Shown here piece by piece: positions 36,416-44,708 of a stretch of 64,000 nt of DNA. Source of the DNA: Arthrobacter psychrochitiniphilus. GTDB taxonomy: Bacteria; Actinomycetota; Actinomycetes; Actinomycetales; Micrococcaceae. The stretch lies in the NCBI RefSeq assembly GCF_003185915.1, contig NZ_QHLZ01000009.1, positions 1 through 64,000 of the forward strand, in the 5' to 3' direction. The notes beneath the pieces are model-generated. The model was not told the origin of the DNA. It saw nothing but the letters and a program-made list of their open reading frames with translations, and made no database searches. Position 1 is the stretch's first letter. The number at the start of each line of letters is the position of its first letter. Made by a program: the position numbers and the translations under genes.

Positions 36416-37317
36416 GTATTTTCGAGTTCCTACTGGATCCTTTCGACTTTGTCTTTATGCAACGTGCCCTGGCCGTTACGGTAATCGCCGCCGTGGTCTG
36501 CGCCGTACTGTCCTGCTGGCTAGTTCTCATCGGCTGGTCCCTCATGGGCGATGCCGTCTCGCACGCGGTCCTTCCCGGAGTTGTCTTGGCTTACATAGCC
36601 GGGGTCCCCTTCGCTGTCGGTGCGGTGTTGTTCGGGTTCCTGGCCGTTGGACTTATCGGGGCCGTGAGGGACACGAGCAGGGTCAAGGAGGACGCTGCAA
36701 TCGGCATAGTTTTCACCACGCTCTTCGCTCTGGGCCTGGTCCTGATCTCGGTCACGCCCAGCCAGAGCGATCTCACCCACATTATTTTTGGCAACCTTCT
36801 GGGTCTGAGCCACGAGGATCTTTTTCAGGTACTGGTGCTCGGTACCATCACCTTGGTTATCCTTATCCTCAAACACCGCGACTTCACCCTATTTGCTTTT
36901 GACCCAACCCACGCCCACGCAATTGGGCTCAACCCGCGCCTGCTCGGAGCCTTCCTGCTGGGGCTACTGGCGCTAACCTCAGTAGTGGCGTTGCAAGCCG
37001 TGGGCGTGGTGCTGGTAGTTGCCATGTTGATCATTCCGGGCGCCACCGCCTACTTGCTCACGGACCGATTCGGGAGGATGCTGGTTCTTGCGCCGACCAT
37101 CTCAGCCGCGTGCGCCGTCGTCGGACTCTACGCGAGCTACTACCTGGATGCAGCCTCCGGCGGCATGGTGGTGTTGGTCCAGGGCGCGGCTTTTACGCTG
37201 GTCTACCTGTTTAGCCCGCGCCATGGCCTAGTAGCCACCCGGCTAGCCGCCGCCCGGCGGAGGAAGGCTGCATCCGCACCCGAACAGCCCGCAAGAACGC
37301 ACACTCTAGCTGGCTAA
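36412..37317 (+). CDS. Metal ABC transporter permease
   Basis: 301 aa, ABC-3 permease fold with eight or nine helices. The landmarks GWSLMGDAVSHAVLPGVVLAY and LKHRDFTLFAFDPTHAHAIGLN are typical of MntC/ZnuB-family permeases. GTG start overlapping the ATPase stop. It completes the Mn/Zn importer. Confidence 0.93.
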   Translation: MSIFEFLLDPFDFVFMQRALAVTVIAAVVCAVLSCWLVLIGWSLMGDAVSHAVLPGVVLAYIAGVPFAVGAVLFGFLAVGLIGAVRDTSRVKEDAAIGIVFTTLFALGLVLISVTPSQSDLTHIIFGNLLGLSHEDLFQVLVLGTITLVILILKHRDFTLFAFDPTHAHAIGLNPRLLGAFLLGLLALTSVVALQAVGVVLVVAMLIIPGATAYLLTDRFGRMLVLAPTISAACAVVGLYASYYLDAASGGMVVLVQGAAFTLVYLFSPRHGLVATRLAAARRRKAASAPEQPARTHTLAG

Positions 37318-37318
37318 C

Positions 37319-37990
37319 TCAGGGCTTCACATACAGAATCTCTCCTGTTGACCTTCCGGTGTGCAAGTCCCAGTAGGCTTCGGCAATCAAATCGGGATCG
37401 AAGAAGGTCCCTGGCTGAACGGCGCCACCTATGGTCACCGTTCCAACCCTGATACCCTTCCCGGCAAGCTCATCGCCCAAGGTGAAGGTCAGGTTGCGGA
37501 GCCCGGCCTTGCTAATGGAGGCCGATGCCCTGGATGCAACAGGATTTAGAGCCAGCAATCCTCCCGTGAAAAGGATGGACCCTGTTCCACGTTCAATCAT
37601 GGACGGAGCCACCAGCTGGGCGCAGCTCAGCGCCCCCACCACATTGATCGAAAAATCCCGGGCCAGATCCGCGGGGTCAAGAACGGTGGGGTTGGCAATG
37701 GTGTTGGCTCCGGCGTTGTAGACCAAGGCATCCAAGATTCCGTGTTCGGCGTGGATGCGGGCGAACGCCGTTTTCAGACTCTGCGCATCGCTGGCATCAG
37801 CCACGATGCCGTGGGCTTCGATACCTGCATTCTTGAGCTCCGAAACGCGAAGCTGTAGTGACTGCGGGTTCCTCGCCAGCAGGATCACCGTGAAGCCGTT
37901 GGCACCAAACTTCCTGGCCACGCCGGCACTTACGCCCGGACCGGAACCCATGATGGCCACAAACTTCTTGTTCATTTCTGCTGCTTTCAT
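37319..37990 (-). CDS. Short-chain dehydrogenase/reductase, about 223 aa
   Basis: Begins MNKKFVAIMGSGPGVSAGVA, a GxGPGVS variant of the nucleotide loop, then LVYNAGANTIANP, the catalytic S in SILFTGGLLAL. It has no clear YxxxK: the position reads RASASISKAGLRN, so Tyr is replaced by Ser while Lys is kept. It may be non-catalytic or use other residues. ATG 37990 (MKAAEMNKK) or 37975 (MNKKFV) are both possible. It is convergent with the metal permease, two bases apart. Confidence 0.82.
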   Translation of the reverse strand: MKAAEMNKKFVAIMGSGPGVSAGVARKFGANGFTVILLARNPQSLQLRVSELKNAGIEAHGIVADASDAQSLKTAFARIHAEHGILDALVYNAGANTIANPTVLDPADLARDFSINVVGALSCAQLVAPSMIERGTGSILFTGGLLALNPVASRASASISKAGLRNLTFTLGDELAGKGIRVGTVTIGGAVQPGTFFDPDLIAEAYWDLHTGRSTGEILYVKP

Positions 37991-38040
37991 TTGATATGCC
38001 CGTGACGAGTTGATAACCAACGGAATGGAACTAAAGACGT

Positions 38041-38280
38041 TCAAGGCGTGGGCAGGCATTCCGAGTCATTAGCGTGGAGGGACTGAATTTTCAATGTATC
38101 ACTGTAAAAGTACTTGTTTTGGAGCCCGTTGGCCCCTATCGGCAGATAGTTTGACTTCCGGCCCGGGCCCGCAGGAACCCTAGGCCCTATTCCCTTCTTG
38201 AGCGTGAGAATTTTCATCTGACCGTTGAAATTTTTGTCAATAACCACGCCATCATTTTTGGGCACATGAGATTCCATCAC
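38041..38280 (-). CDS. Small hypothetical protein, 79 aa (uncertain)
   Basis: Lys/Asn-rich sequence (KNDGVVIDKNFNGQMKILTL), lower in GC than its neighbours, with no recognisable domain and no strong ribosome-binding site. It could be a short transferred gene or chance. Listed for completeness. Confidence 0.25.
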   Translation of the reverse strand: MMESHVPKNDGVVIDKNFNGQMKILTLKKGIGPRVPAGPGRKSNYLPIGANGLQNKYFYSDTLKIQSLHANDSECLPTP

Positions 38281-38310
38281 GCGTCTTAGCGCACCTCGCC
38301 AAAGGTATAT

Positions 38311-38347
38311 GTCAGCTTCTGCTGTATAGTCAGCGTATGCTGACTAT
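38311..38347. promoter_or_regulatory. cmtR operator: 9-bp-arm palindrome over the start codon plus an upstream half copy
   Basis: ATAGTCAGC-GTAT-GCTGACTAT (38326-38347) is a perfect palindrome that contains the cmtR ATG (38337). Eighteen bases upstream, GTCAGC-TTCT-GCTG (38311-38324) repeats the core. The two copies probably bind the ArsR-type sensor encoded here, giving autorepression. Confidence 0.75.
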
Positions 38348-38696
38348 TGCTTCCCGTGTTGATATCATGAACCGTTTGGGCCGCGCCATGTCGGATCCAA
38401 CCCGCTCACGTATCCTGACGAGCCTGATCGAAGGCCCAGGATATCCGGGGCAGCTTGCCGTGGATTTGGGCCTGACCCGCTCCAATGTCTCGAATCACTT
38501 GAGTTGCTTGCGCGGGTGCGGCCTTGTTGCTGCTGTGCCGGAGGGACGGCAAACAAGGTATGAGATTGCTGATGAGCACCTCACTCGGGCATTGGTTGCT
38601 CTGGTGGATGTGGTGTTGGCAATAGACGACGGGCAGGGATGTCTCGAAGTGAATTGCGTTGTTCCGCTGTGTTGCGGCACCGAGGTTCAGGCATGA
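38337..38696 (+). CDS. cmtR: Cd/Pb-sensing ArsR-family repressor CmtR
   Basis: 119 aa winged-helix protein. The ligand pattern is exactly that of mycobacterial CmtR: C57 and C61 in SNHLSCLRGCGLV (recognition helix) and C102 in DGQGCLEVNC. Extra Cys at 107 and 112-113 (PLCCG) are not part of the known site. It releases DNA on binding Cd(II) or Pb(II) and so derepresses the P-type ATPase downstream. The start lies inside its own palindromic operator. The end runs into a triplicated 14-bp repeat. Confidence 0.93.
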   Translation: MLTIASRVDIMNRLGRAMSDPTRSRILTSLIEGPGYPGQLAVDLGLTRSNVSNHLSCLRGCGLVAAVPEGRQTRYEIADEHLTRALVALVDVVLAIDDGQGCLEVNCVVPLCCGTEVQA

Positions 38697-38725
38697 GGGT
38701 TCAGGCATGAGGGTTCAGGCATGAG
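38684..38725 (+). repeat. Three tandem copies of GGTTCAGGCATGAG linking cmtR to the ATPase gene
   Basis: Copies at 38684-38697, 38698-38711 and 38712-38725 are identical. Each holds ATGA: the first contains the cmtR stop, the third the ATPase ATG. With one copy the genes would overlap by 4 bp, so the triplication has separated them and made two 5-codon mini-ORFs (MRVQA) in between. Confidence 0.95.
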
Positions 38726-40766
38726 CCGGGAATGTTGCGGATCTGAGGAACCTGACACTCGGGGGAATGCCACAGTGCGCAACGTTGCTTCGGGAAGTGC
38801 GCACCCTAAGGCCGCCACCGCATCAGCAGCTCTTCTGGGATCACAGGAGTTGCCCCGCGACACCGGGGAAGCCCCTGAGGCATTCACGCCTTGGTGGCAG
38901 GACGTTCACCTTCTAGTCCCGATCTCCGCCGGGCTCCTGCTTGGCATTGGCTATGGCTTGGAGTGGGCGGGAAACAAGCCCGCTAATACTGTTGTTCTGG
39001 CAGGCAGCCTAGTATTGGGCGCCTCAACATTTATCCCCGGGGCCATGCGACGGCTGCTGCGCGGGCGCCTGGGCGTAGGGCTGTTGATGAGTATTGCCGC
39101 CGCAGGAGCAGTCTTGCTGGGCCACGTAGGCGAAGCTGCGGCGCTGGCGTTCCTCTTCTCCATCGCTGAATCCTTGGAAGACCGAGCTCTGGATAGTGCC
39201 CGCCACGGGCTACGCTCTCTGCTGTCCTTAGTCCCCGAAACGGCAACCATTTCACGCAGTTCGGGGCTGGTGGTCATTCCCGCCCGCGAGATCCGCGTGT
39301 TGGATCGACTGGTTGTTCGCCCAGGAGAGCGGGTGGCAACTGATGCAGTGGTCACCTCCGGAAGATCCAGCCTGGACACGTCCGCCATCACGGGCGAGTC
39401 AATTCCTGTAGAGGTTGCACCTGGAGATGCAGTGCCTGCCGGAGCAATCAATGGCAGTGGCAGCCTGGAACTGGAAGCGAGTGCGGACGGGTATGAGAAT
39501 TCCCTAACAACAATTGTGCGGCTCGTGGAAAATGCACAAGCCCGGAAGGGCGAGCGTGCCCGGATCGCGGACCGCATTGCCCGCCCCATGATCCCCGTGG
39601 TCTTGATTGTGGCCGGGTTGGTGGCACTGCTTGGCTCCCTGTTGGGCGAACCGAGTATCTGGATTGAACGTGCCTTGGTTGTCCTAGTCGCGGCATCCCC
39701 GTGCGCTCTGGCCATTGCCGTGCCGGTGACAGTAATTTCAGCCATTGGTGCGGCCAGCCGTTTTGGGGTGGTGATAAAATCCGGCGAGGCTTTTGAACAG
39801 CTCGGTGCCGTGAAGCTGGTGGCGTTCGATAAAACAGGCACTCTGACACGCAACATGCCCGAAGTTGTTGCGGTGGAGACGGTACCTGGTACTGATCGCA
39901 GCAGAGTTCTCGCCGTGGCATCCGCGCTAGAAATGCACAGCACCCACCCACTGGCAGCAGCCATTCTTGCCGAAACACCCACACCTCCGCCAGCCACTGA
40001 CATTTTTGAGACCCCCGGAGAAGGGATCCGCGGAAATCTTGAGGGGGTCCCGGCCAGAATTGGCAGCCCACGCTGGGTGGCGCCCGGGGCGTTGGCCGCG
40101 GCGTGCAGGCGGCTCGAATCCGAGGGCATGACAGTCATTGTTGTGGAAATCGCCGGATCCCCGGCGGGGCTGATCGGCATCCGCGACGAACTCAAGCCTG
40201 AAGCCGCTGCCGCCATTGCAGAGCTCAACGCCCAAGGGGTCAGTACCGTGATGCTGACAGGTGATAATACCCGGACCGCTCAGGCGTTAGCCAGCCAGGC
40301 GGGTATTAGTGAGTATCTGGCCGAACAGCTCCCGGCAGATAAGGCCTACGCTCTGGAGGCCTACTCCACCCGCTACCGGACAGCAATGATCGGTGACGGC
40401 ATCAACGATGCCCCCGCCTTGGCAGCCGCTGATGTGGGGATTGCTATGGGCGCCACCGGCTCGGCTGCTGCGATCGAAACCGCTGCGGTAGCCTTCACGG
40501 GGACAGATCTGCGGCTGATCCCCCAAGCGCTGGCCCATGCCCGCCGCGGACGGCGCATCATGACGGCCAACATTGCACTAGCCCTGGCCATCATCAGTAT
40601 TCTGTTCCCTTTGGCTCTCTTTGGAGTGCTGGGCCTGGCCGGCGTAGTGCTAGTTCACGAACTGGCCGAAGTAGTGGTGATTCTCAACGGGCTCAGGGCA
40701 GCGAAAGGCCGCGCTGTACTGCCTGAACTGGGGACCCAAAAGCTGCTCACCCCGTCCGGGGCGTGA
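38721..40766 (+). CDS. Heavy-metal P-type ATPase (CtpG/CadA-like)
   Basis: 681 aa, P1B-type pump. TGES dephosphorylation loop (ITGESIPVEV), metal-site motif SPCAL (S326-P-C) in place of the usual CPC, phosphorylation site DKTGTLT (D370), hinge GDGINDAPALAAADVGIAMG. The N-terminus has only a CC pair (MSRECCGSEE) and no full metal-binding domain. By pairing with CmtR it should export Cd/Pb, as CtpG does in mycobacteria. The start in repeat copy 3 is fixed by the frame. Confidence 0.93.
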   Translation: MSRECCGSEEPDTRGNATVRNVASGSAHPKAATASAALLGSQELPRDTGEAPEAFTPWWQDVHLLVPISAGLLLGIGYGLEWAGNKPANTVVLAGSLVLGASTFIPGAMRRLLRGRLGVGLLMSIAAAGAVLLGHVGEAAALAFLFSIAESLEDRALDSARHGLRSLLSLVPETATISRSSGLVVIPAREIRVLDRLVVRPGERVATDAVVTSGRSSLDTSAITGESIPVEVAPGDAVPAGAINGSGSLELEASADGYENSLTTIVRLVENAQARKGERARIADRIARPMIPVVLIVAGLVALLGSLLGEPSIWIERALVVLVAASPCALAIAVPVTVISAIGAASRFGVVIKSGEAFEQLGAVKLVAFDKTGTLTRNMPEVVAVETVPGTDRSRVLAVASALEMHSTHPLAAAILAETPTPPPATDIFETPGEGIRGNLEGVPARIGSPRWVAPGALAAACRRLESEGMTVIVVEIAGSPAGLIGIRDELKPEAAAAIAELNAQGVSTVMLTGDNTRTAQALASQAGISEYLAEQLPADKAYALEAYSTRYRTAMIGDGINDAPALAAADVGIAMGATGSAAAIETAAVAFTGTDLRLIPQALAHARRGRRIMTANIALALAIISILFPLALFGVLGLAGVVLVHELAEVVVILNGLRAAKGRAVLPELGTQKLLTPSGA

Positions 40767-41142
40767 TCGCCATCGCTTGCTGACAGGTGTTTTGCCACCG
40801 TGGATTGTGGGAACCCTGGCATAATACTCGGCCTTATTGGCGCAGGCTCGAGCTAGGCACTGCGGGAATAGATCGGGTGGCAGCTGGAGACCTCCTAGCC
40901 GTCTGAGACTAAAAGGTTCTCCGCGATCCTTGTCCACGTGGTTCGGGTATCCTCACTGGCCAGCATGGCACCTATGCCCAAGAACTAAAACGGGAGGCCT
41001 CATCAATACTGCGGGCACGGTCAAAGAGCTGAACTTTCGTCATGCTGTTTTGTGTTGTGCACTCAAAGGCGACACTCATGAAAAGAAAATGCCAGCTGAT
41101 GAGTGTTAGGACGCCAGCGCCTCATACCAGGGACACGATCCC
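40767..41142. other. Intergenic stretch between two convergent operons
   Basis: No gene recognised. It should hold terminators for the ATPase and for the crcB operon, but no strong hairpin with a T-run was seen. Confidence 0.35.
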
Positions 41143-41508
41143 TTATAAGAGCGTCAGTGCAAATCCTGCTGTCGCGGCGAGCACACAGGCCAACACGGTT
41201 CCCAAGGAATTGACCACCGCAAACCACGTCCGTCTGGACTGGATAAGCCTGACCGTTTCAAAGCTGGCTGTGCTGAACGTTGTGTAGCCGCCCAGCAGGC
41301 CAACCCCCAGAACTAGTCCCCAGCTCGAATCGGTGTAATGTCCAGCAACCAGACCAGTCAACAATCCCAGACACAGCGATCCACTGACGTTGATCAGTAT
41401 GGTTCCCACTGGCAAAGCGGTGCGAGCCCGAGCCCTGACCAGCCCGTCAACAATAAACCTAAGACCGGCGCCAACACCCCCAGCCAGGGCAAGCAAAAGC
41501 ACTGTCAT
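41143..41508 (-). CDS. crcB: Fluoride channel CrcB/Fluc, second subunit
   Basis: 121 aa, four membrane helices: AGGVGAGLRFIVDGLV (helix 1 with the GAGLR motif), GTILINVSGSLCLGLL (N of the fluoride path), GLLGGYTTFSTASFE (TTFSTF-like motif with pore Phe), LACVLAATAGFALTLL. Exports F- down its gradient; Fluc works as an antiparallel dimer. A pair of unequal crcB genes usually encodes the two halves of a heterodimer. ATG overlaps the upstream crcB stop (ATGA). Confidence 0.95.
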   Translation of the reverse strand: MTVLLLALAGGVGAGLRFIVDGLVRARARTALPVGTILINVSGSLCLGLLTGLVAGHYTDSSWGLVLGVGLLGGYTTFSTASFETVRLIQSRRTWFAVVNSLGTVLACVLAATAGFALTLL

Positions 41509-42059
41509 TTGCTTTCCTTTCCGGTAATGGCCAAGACCCTACGGTTTCTAGCAGCAACGAAGCGATGATACTTTGCGCCCACCCAGATACCGAACAGCGC
41601 AGCCGCAACACCACCGACAATACTGAGGGCCACGTAAGTCAGTGCTGCCACCGGTCTGTCGGCGTCGAAAAGGTGCATGGCGTCTACGGCCAGGGTGCTG
41701 TAAGTGGTAAAAGCGCCCATGAATCCTGTTCCCACCAAGAGCCGCACAAACCGTGACCAGCCTAGGTCTGGACCGCGCCGGGACAGTCCCTCAAGCAACG
41801 CACCCAAGGCAAAAGCACCGCATACATTAATCAACAAGGTCGGCAGCGGCCAACCGCCAGGGACAGGAAGAGTAATGCTGAGACCGTATCTGGCCAAAGC
41901 ACCGAAACATCCCCCCAGCATGACAAGCACTACGAATCCCGGGTGAAGATGAATTGAACGGTGCCGCGGACCAGGAGTGTCAACATCGCTGTCCACTGGG
42001 AGGCTATCCATCCCCGGGAGTGACTCTGGTTCCATGTTTTCCGATCTTGCTAGTGCCAT
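41505..42059 (-). CDS. crcB: Fluoride channel CrcB/Fluc, first subunit
   Basis: 184 aa with an extra about 40-residue charged N-terminus (MEPESLPGMDSLPVDSDVD) before the four helices: GGCFGALARYGLSI, TLLINVCGAFALGALL, TGFMGAFTTYSTLAVD, GGVAAALFGIWVGA. GALARYGL and FTTYSTL match the family. It pairs with the downstream crcB. The start overlaps the stress-protein gene by 10 bp. Part of the fluoride-riboswitch operon. Confidence 0.94.
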   Translation of the reverse strand: MALARSENMEPESLPGMDSLPVDSDVDTPGPRHRSIHLHPGFVVLVMLGGCFGALARYGLSITLPVPGGWPLPTLLINVCGAFALGALLEGLSRRGPDLGWSRFVRLLVGTGFMGAFTTYSTLAVDAMHLFDADRPVAALTYVALSIVGGVAAALFGIWVGAKYHRFVAARNRRVLAITGKESK

Positions 42060-42604
42060 TGAGAAGCATCCCTTGCGGCGTGCGGATCCAGCGGAATCAC
42101 CAACACAGGACGGAGCTGACGGTGGGTTAGATGCACAGCAACCGATCCTACGAGAAGTTGCTCCAAACGTGCACCCACCCCGCGCTCACGCGTTCCCACA
42201 ACAATGAGGCAGGCAAAGACGTCCGCGGCGAGACGCCCCAGAGACCGGGCAGGCTCCCCAGCAAGACTCACAAAGGTCCATTTCACCTCGTCAGATCCCA
42301 GCTCCATGGCGATTACTTCCCGGATTGAGCTGGCCGTACCTTCGACGTCGTCCGGTTCATCTACCCCATCCGGATCGATCGGCGCCGATCTACTACCTGT
42401 TCCGTCATTGTCCTGGACCAAATACCGGGTGACATCCACGTAAGCAAACACGAGTTCTACGCCTAGACTGTACGCCAGATCCGCAGCTTGCCGGATCACG
42501 ATCAGTGGCTGCCCTGGCACCACACCCACGAGAATGGGCCCCTTCAACGCAGTTCTGGACGCAGCCGCTGCCAATTCTTCAGCCTTCTTTTGGTGATCAC
42601 GCAT
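42050..42604 (-). CDS. Universal stress protein (UspA family)
   Basis: About 184 aa. Begins MRDHQKKAEELAAAAS, a UspA fold follows: PILVGVVPGQPLIVIRQAAD, ELVFAYVDVTRYL and the nucleotide loop VGTRERGVGARLEQLLVGSVAVHLTHR (G-x2-G-x9-G-S/T type) ending VLVIPLD. The loop suggests ATP binding. Its ATG overlaps the enolase stop by 8 bp. Placement inside a fluoride operon suggests a stress role here; the molecular job is unknown. Confidence 0.9.
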   Translation of the reverse strand: MRDHQKKAEELAAAASRTALKGPILVGVVPGQPLIVIRQAADLAYSLGVELVFAYVDVTRYLVQDNDGTGSRSAPIDPDGVDEPDDVEGTASSIREVIAMELGSDEVKWTFVSLAGEPARSLGRLAADVFACLIVVGTRERGVGARLEQLLVGSVAVHLTHRQLRPVLVIPLDPHAARDASQWH

Positions 42605-43892
42605 CTCGAGTCCTTCCACCTTCCGTCAGGACGAGCCCGTAGGGCATCGTAGGGCTTGCATCAGCGATTTCCAGGAGCCGGTTGTATTTGGCTACTCGCT
42701 CCCCCCGGGCCGGCGCCCCGGATTTGAGTTGTCCACAGCCGGCGCCTACGGCCAGATCTGCCACAAAGGTATCCTCTGTCTCCCCGGACCGGTGTGAAAC
42801 CATGGCGGCAAAGCCGCCCCGATCGGCAACGCTGAGCGTGTCAAGGGTTTCGGTCACGGTGCCGATTTGGTTGGGTTTGATTAAGACGGCGTTAGCTGCG
42901 CCGGTGCTGATACCCTCGCGGACCCTGTCAGGATTGGTGACGAACAGGTCATCTCCAACAACTTGCACCCGCTGCCCCAGAGCCGCGGTTAGTTCCGGCC
43001 ACCCGTGTGGATCATCCTCAGCAAGCGGGTCTTCTAGGCTGCGAATAGGGTAGTCCGTGATCAGCTTCTGGTAGTACCCAGTCATTTGTGTAGGTGTGAA
43101 GCTGCGCCCGTTGAACACGTACGTGCCGTCATGGTAGAAGTAGTTTGCAGCCGGATCCAGGGCGATTGAGACACCCTCGAGACCCAGAGTGTAGCCTGCA
43201 TCGACTATGGCGGCCGTGATCAAATCCAGGGCTTCTTCAGGCCGCGATATTTCAGGGGCATAACCACCCTCATCCCCCAGCCCCGTGGAGAGGCCCTTGC
43301 GCCGCAGTTTTGCACTTAGTGCATGGTAGATTTCCGAGCCCCACCGGATACCCTCAGCCAGCGTGGGGGCACCGGTGGGGGCGATCATGAATTCTTGGAA
43401 AGCCAGCGGGTTGGCGGCATGGGCTCCCCCGTTGAGGACGTTAAAATGAGGGACAGGGAGGCGTTCCGCCTTTCCCAAAGTGTGTGCAATCCATGCGTGC
43501 AGTGGATGGCGGGAGTGAGCCGCAAAGGCCCGTGCGCTGGCCATGGAAACCGCAACCACGGTGTTAGCTCCTAGCCGGGACTTCTCCGCCGTCCCATCCA
43601 AATCGCACAGAGCCTCATCCACACCCCGTTGGGCACTCCAAGACTGGGAAAGCAACAGCTGGCGAATCTCAGCATTGATACCGTCCACGGCTTTACTAAC
43701 CCCGCGCCCGGAGTAGGCTTGGCCGCCGTCGCGCAGTTCCACAGCCTCATGGGCGCCGGTGGATGCCCCGGAAGGTGCCGAGGCCGTGGCAATGGTTCCA
43801 TCCTTAGATGTGAGGGTGACGCGCAGCGTTGGGTAGCCGCGTGAATCGAGGATCTGCAGTGCGTGGACGTCGGTGAAAGATAACTCAGTCAT
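42597..43892 (-). CDS. eno: Enolase in a fluoride-inducible operon
   Basis: 431 aa, complete. Catalytic residues are present: E in GDEGGYAPEIS, K in LIKPNQIGTV, H in MVSHRSGETED, K in GQLKSGAPARGER; metal ligands D in ALDPAANYFY, E in SLEDPLAEDD, D in VVGDDLFV. The active-site flap reads NGGAHAANPLAFQEFM, where typical enolases have NGGxHADNNVDxQEFM. It dehydrates 2-phosphoglycerate to PEP. Fluoride plus phosphate inhibits enolase, so an extra or tolerant copy makes sense here. Whether a housekeeping eno exists elsewhere cannot be seen. Confidence 0.93.
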   Translation of the reverse strand: MTELSFTDVHALQILDSRGYPTLRVTLTSKDGTIATASAPSGASTGAHEAVELRDGGQAYSGRGVSKAVDGINAEIRQLLLSQSWSAQRGVDEALCDLDGTAEKSRLGANTVVAVSMASARAFAAHSRHPLHAWIAHTLGKAERLPVPHFNVLNGGAHAANPLAFQEFMIAPTGAPTLAEGIRWGSEIYHALSAKLRRKGLSTGLGDEGGYAPEISRPEEALDLITAAIVDAGYTLGLEGVSIALDPAANYFYHDGTYVFNGRSFTPTQMTGYYQKLITDYPIRSLEDPLAEDDPHGWPELTAALGQRVQVVGDDLFVTNPDRVREGISTGAANAVLIKPNQIGTVTETLDTLSVADRGGFAAMVSHRSGETEDTFVADLAVGAGCGQLKSGAPARGERVAKYNRLLEIADASPTMPYGLVLTEGGRTRDA

Positions 43893-43946
43893 GGTGATTA
43901 CTCCCGTGCGCGGTGGGGGTTGGCAAGGATTGTAAGAATCCTGTTT

Positions 43947-44702
43947 TCACGTGCCTCCGTCCATGGCCAGTACGCTCACTGCGTGGGCTGCTGCGCCGGG
44001 GTTAAGATAAATCCCACCCCGAGGGCATGGCACGCAACCGGGCTGAAAGCTGTAGTGCAAGGGTTGCCCTGTAGGTAGATTTAACCGCTCAACTTCATCC
44101 TCACTCAGGGAATCGATGAGCATGCACAGGGCGCGCAGAGAATTGCCGTGCCCAATCACCAAAACGTTGGAACCTGACACCAACGCAGGCCTCAGGATTT
44201 TGCTCCAGAGACCCCGGACGCGTGTGACCACAGCATCTAGGGACTCTGTCTTCAAAATGGCGCTTGCTGGCATAGTAGCCAATGCCGGGCTGGCCCTGAT
44301 GGACTCTAGTTGCCAGCCCGTCATGGGCGGAGGCGCCTGATGCATTGACCTGCGCCACTGGTGGAGGACCTCGGGGCCGAACTCACGCAGTAATTCTGTT
44401 CTGCTCCGCCCGGTCAAGGATCCGTAGTTACGTTCGTTGAGCTCCCACGCCCTCAACACAGGCACGGTGCCTGCCGTGAGCAGAGCGTTGACAAGATTGG
44501 CACTCTCCACAGCACGGCACATGGTGGAAGAGAAAATTATTTGAGGGATAAATCCTAAGTCGGTGAGGGTTTCCCCAGCATGGCGAACTTCCTCACGGCC
44601 ACGCGGTGTCAATACGGGATCAAGTAGGCCCGTAAAGCGACCCTGTGCATTGAGGGTGCTTTCTCCATGACGAAGAATAACAAGGGTGCCGACATTGGGC
44701 AT
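43947..44702 (-). CDS. gpmA: 2,3-bisphosphoglycerate-dependent phosphoglycerate mutase
   Basis: 251 aa from ATG 44702. Catalytic LVILRHGEST (phospho-His), the second His in VIGHGNSLRALCML, and the dPGM signature ELNERNYGSLTGRSRTEL. It converts 3- to 2-phosphoglycerate, the step before enolase. Start 44702 is set by MPNVGTLV and by an AGGTGGG ribosome-binding site; an upstream in-frame ATG (44735) lies inside the riboswitch and is not used. First gene of the operon, 54 bp before eno. Confidence 0.92.
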   Translation of the reverse strand: MPNVGTLVILRHGESTLNAQGRFTGLLDPVLTPRGREEVRHAGETLTDLGFIPQIIFSSTMCRAVESANLVNALLTAGTVPVLRAWELNERNYGSLTGRSRTELLREFGPEVLHQWRRSMHQAPPPMTGWQLESIRASPALATMPASAILKTESLDAVVTRVRGLWSKILRPALVSGSNVLVIGHGNSLRALCMLIDSLSEDEVERLNLPTGQPLHYSFQPGCVPCPRGGIYLNPGAAAHAVSVLAMDGGT

Positions 44703-44708
44703 AGCCCA

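Noticed and set aside
38951..40228. 425-aa open frame antisense to the metal pump
   Set aside because: Ser/Ala/Arg-rich shadow of a high-GC gene; the sense strand carries a full P-type ATPase.
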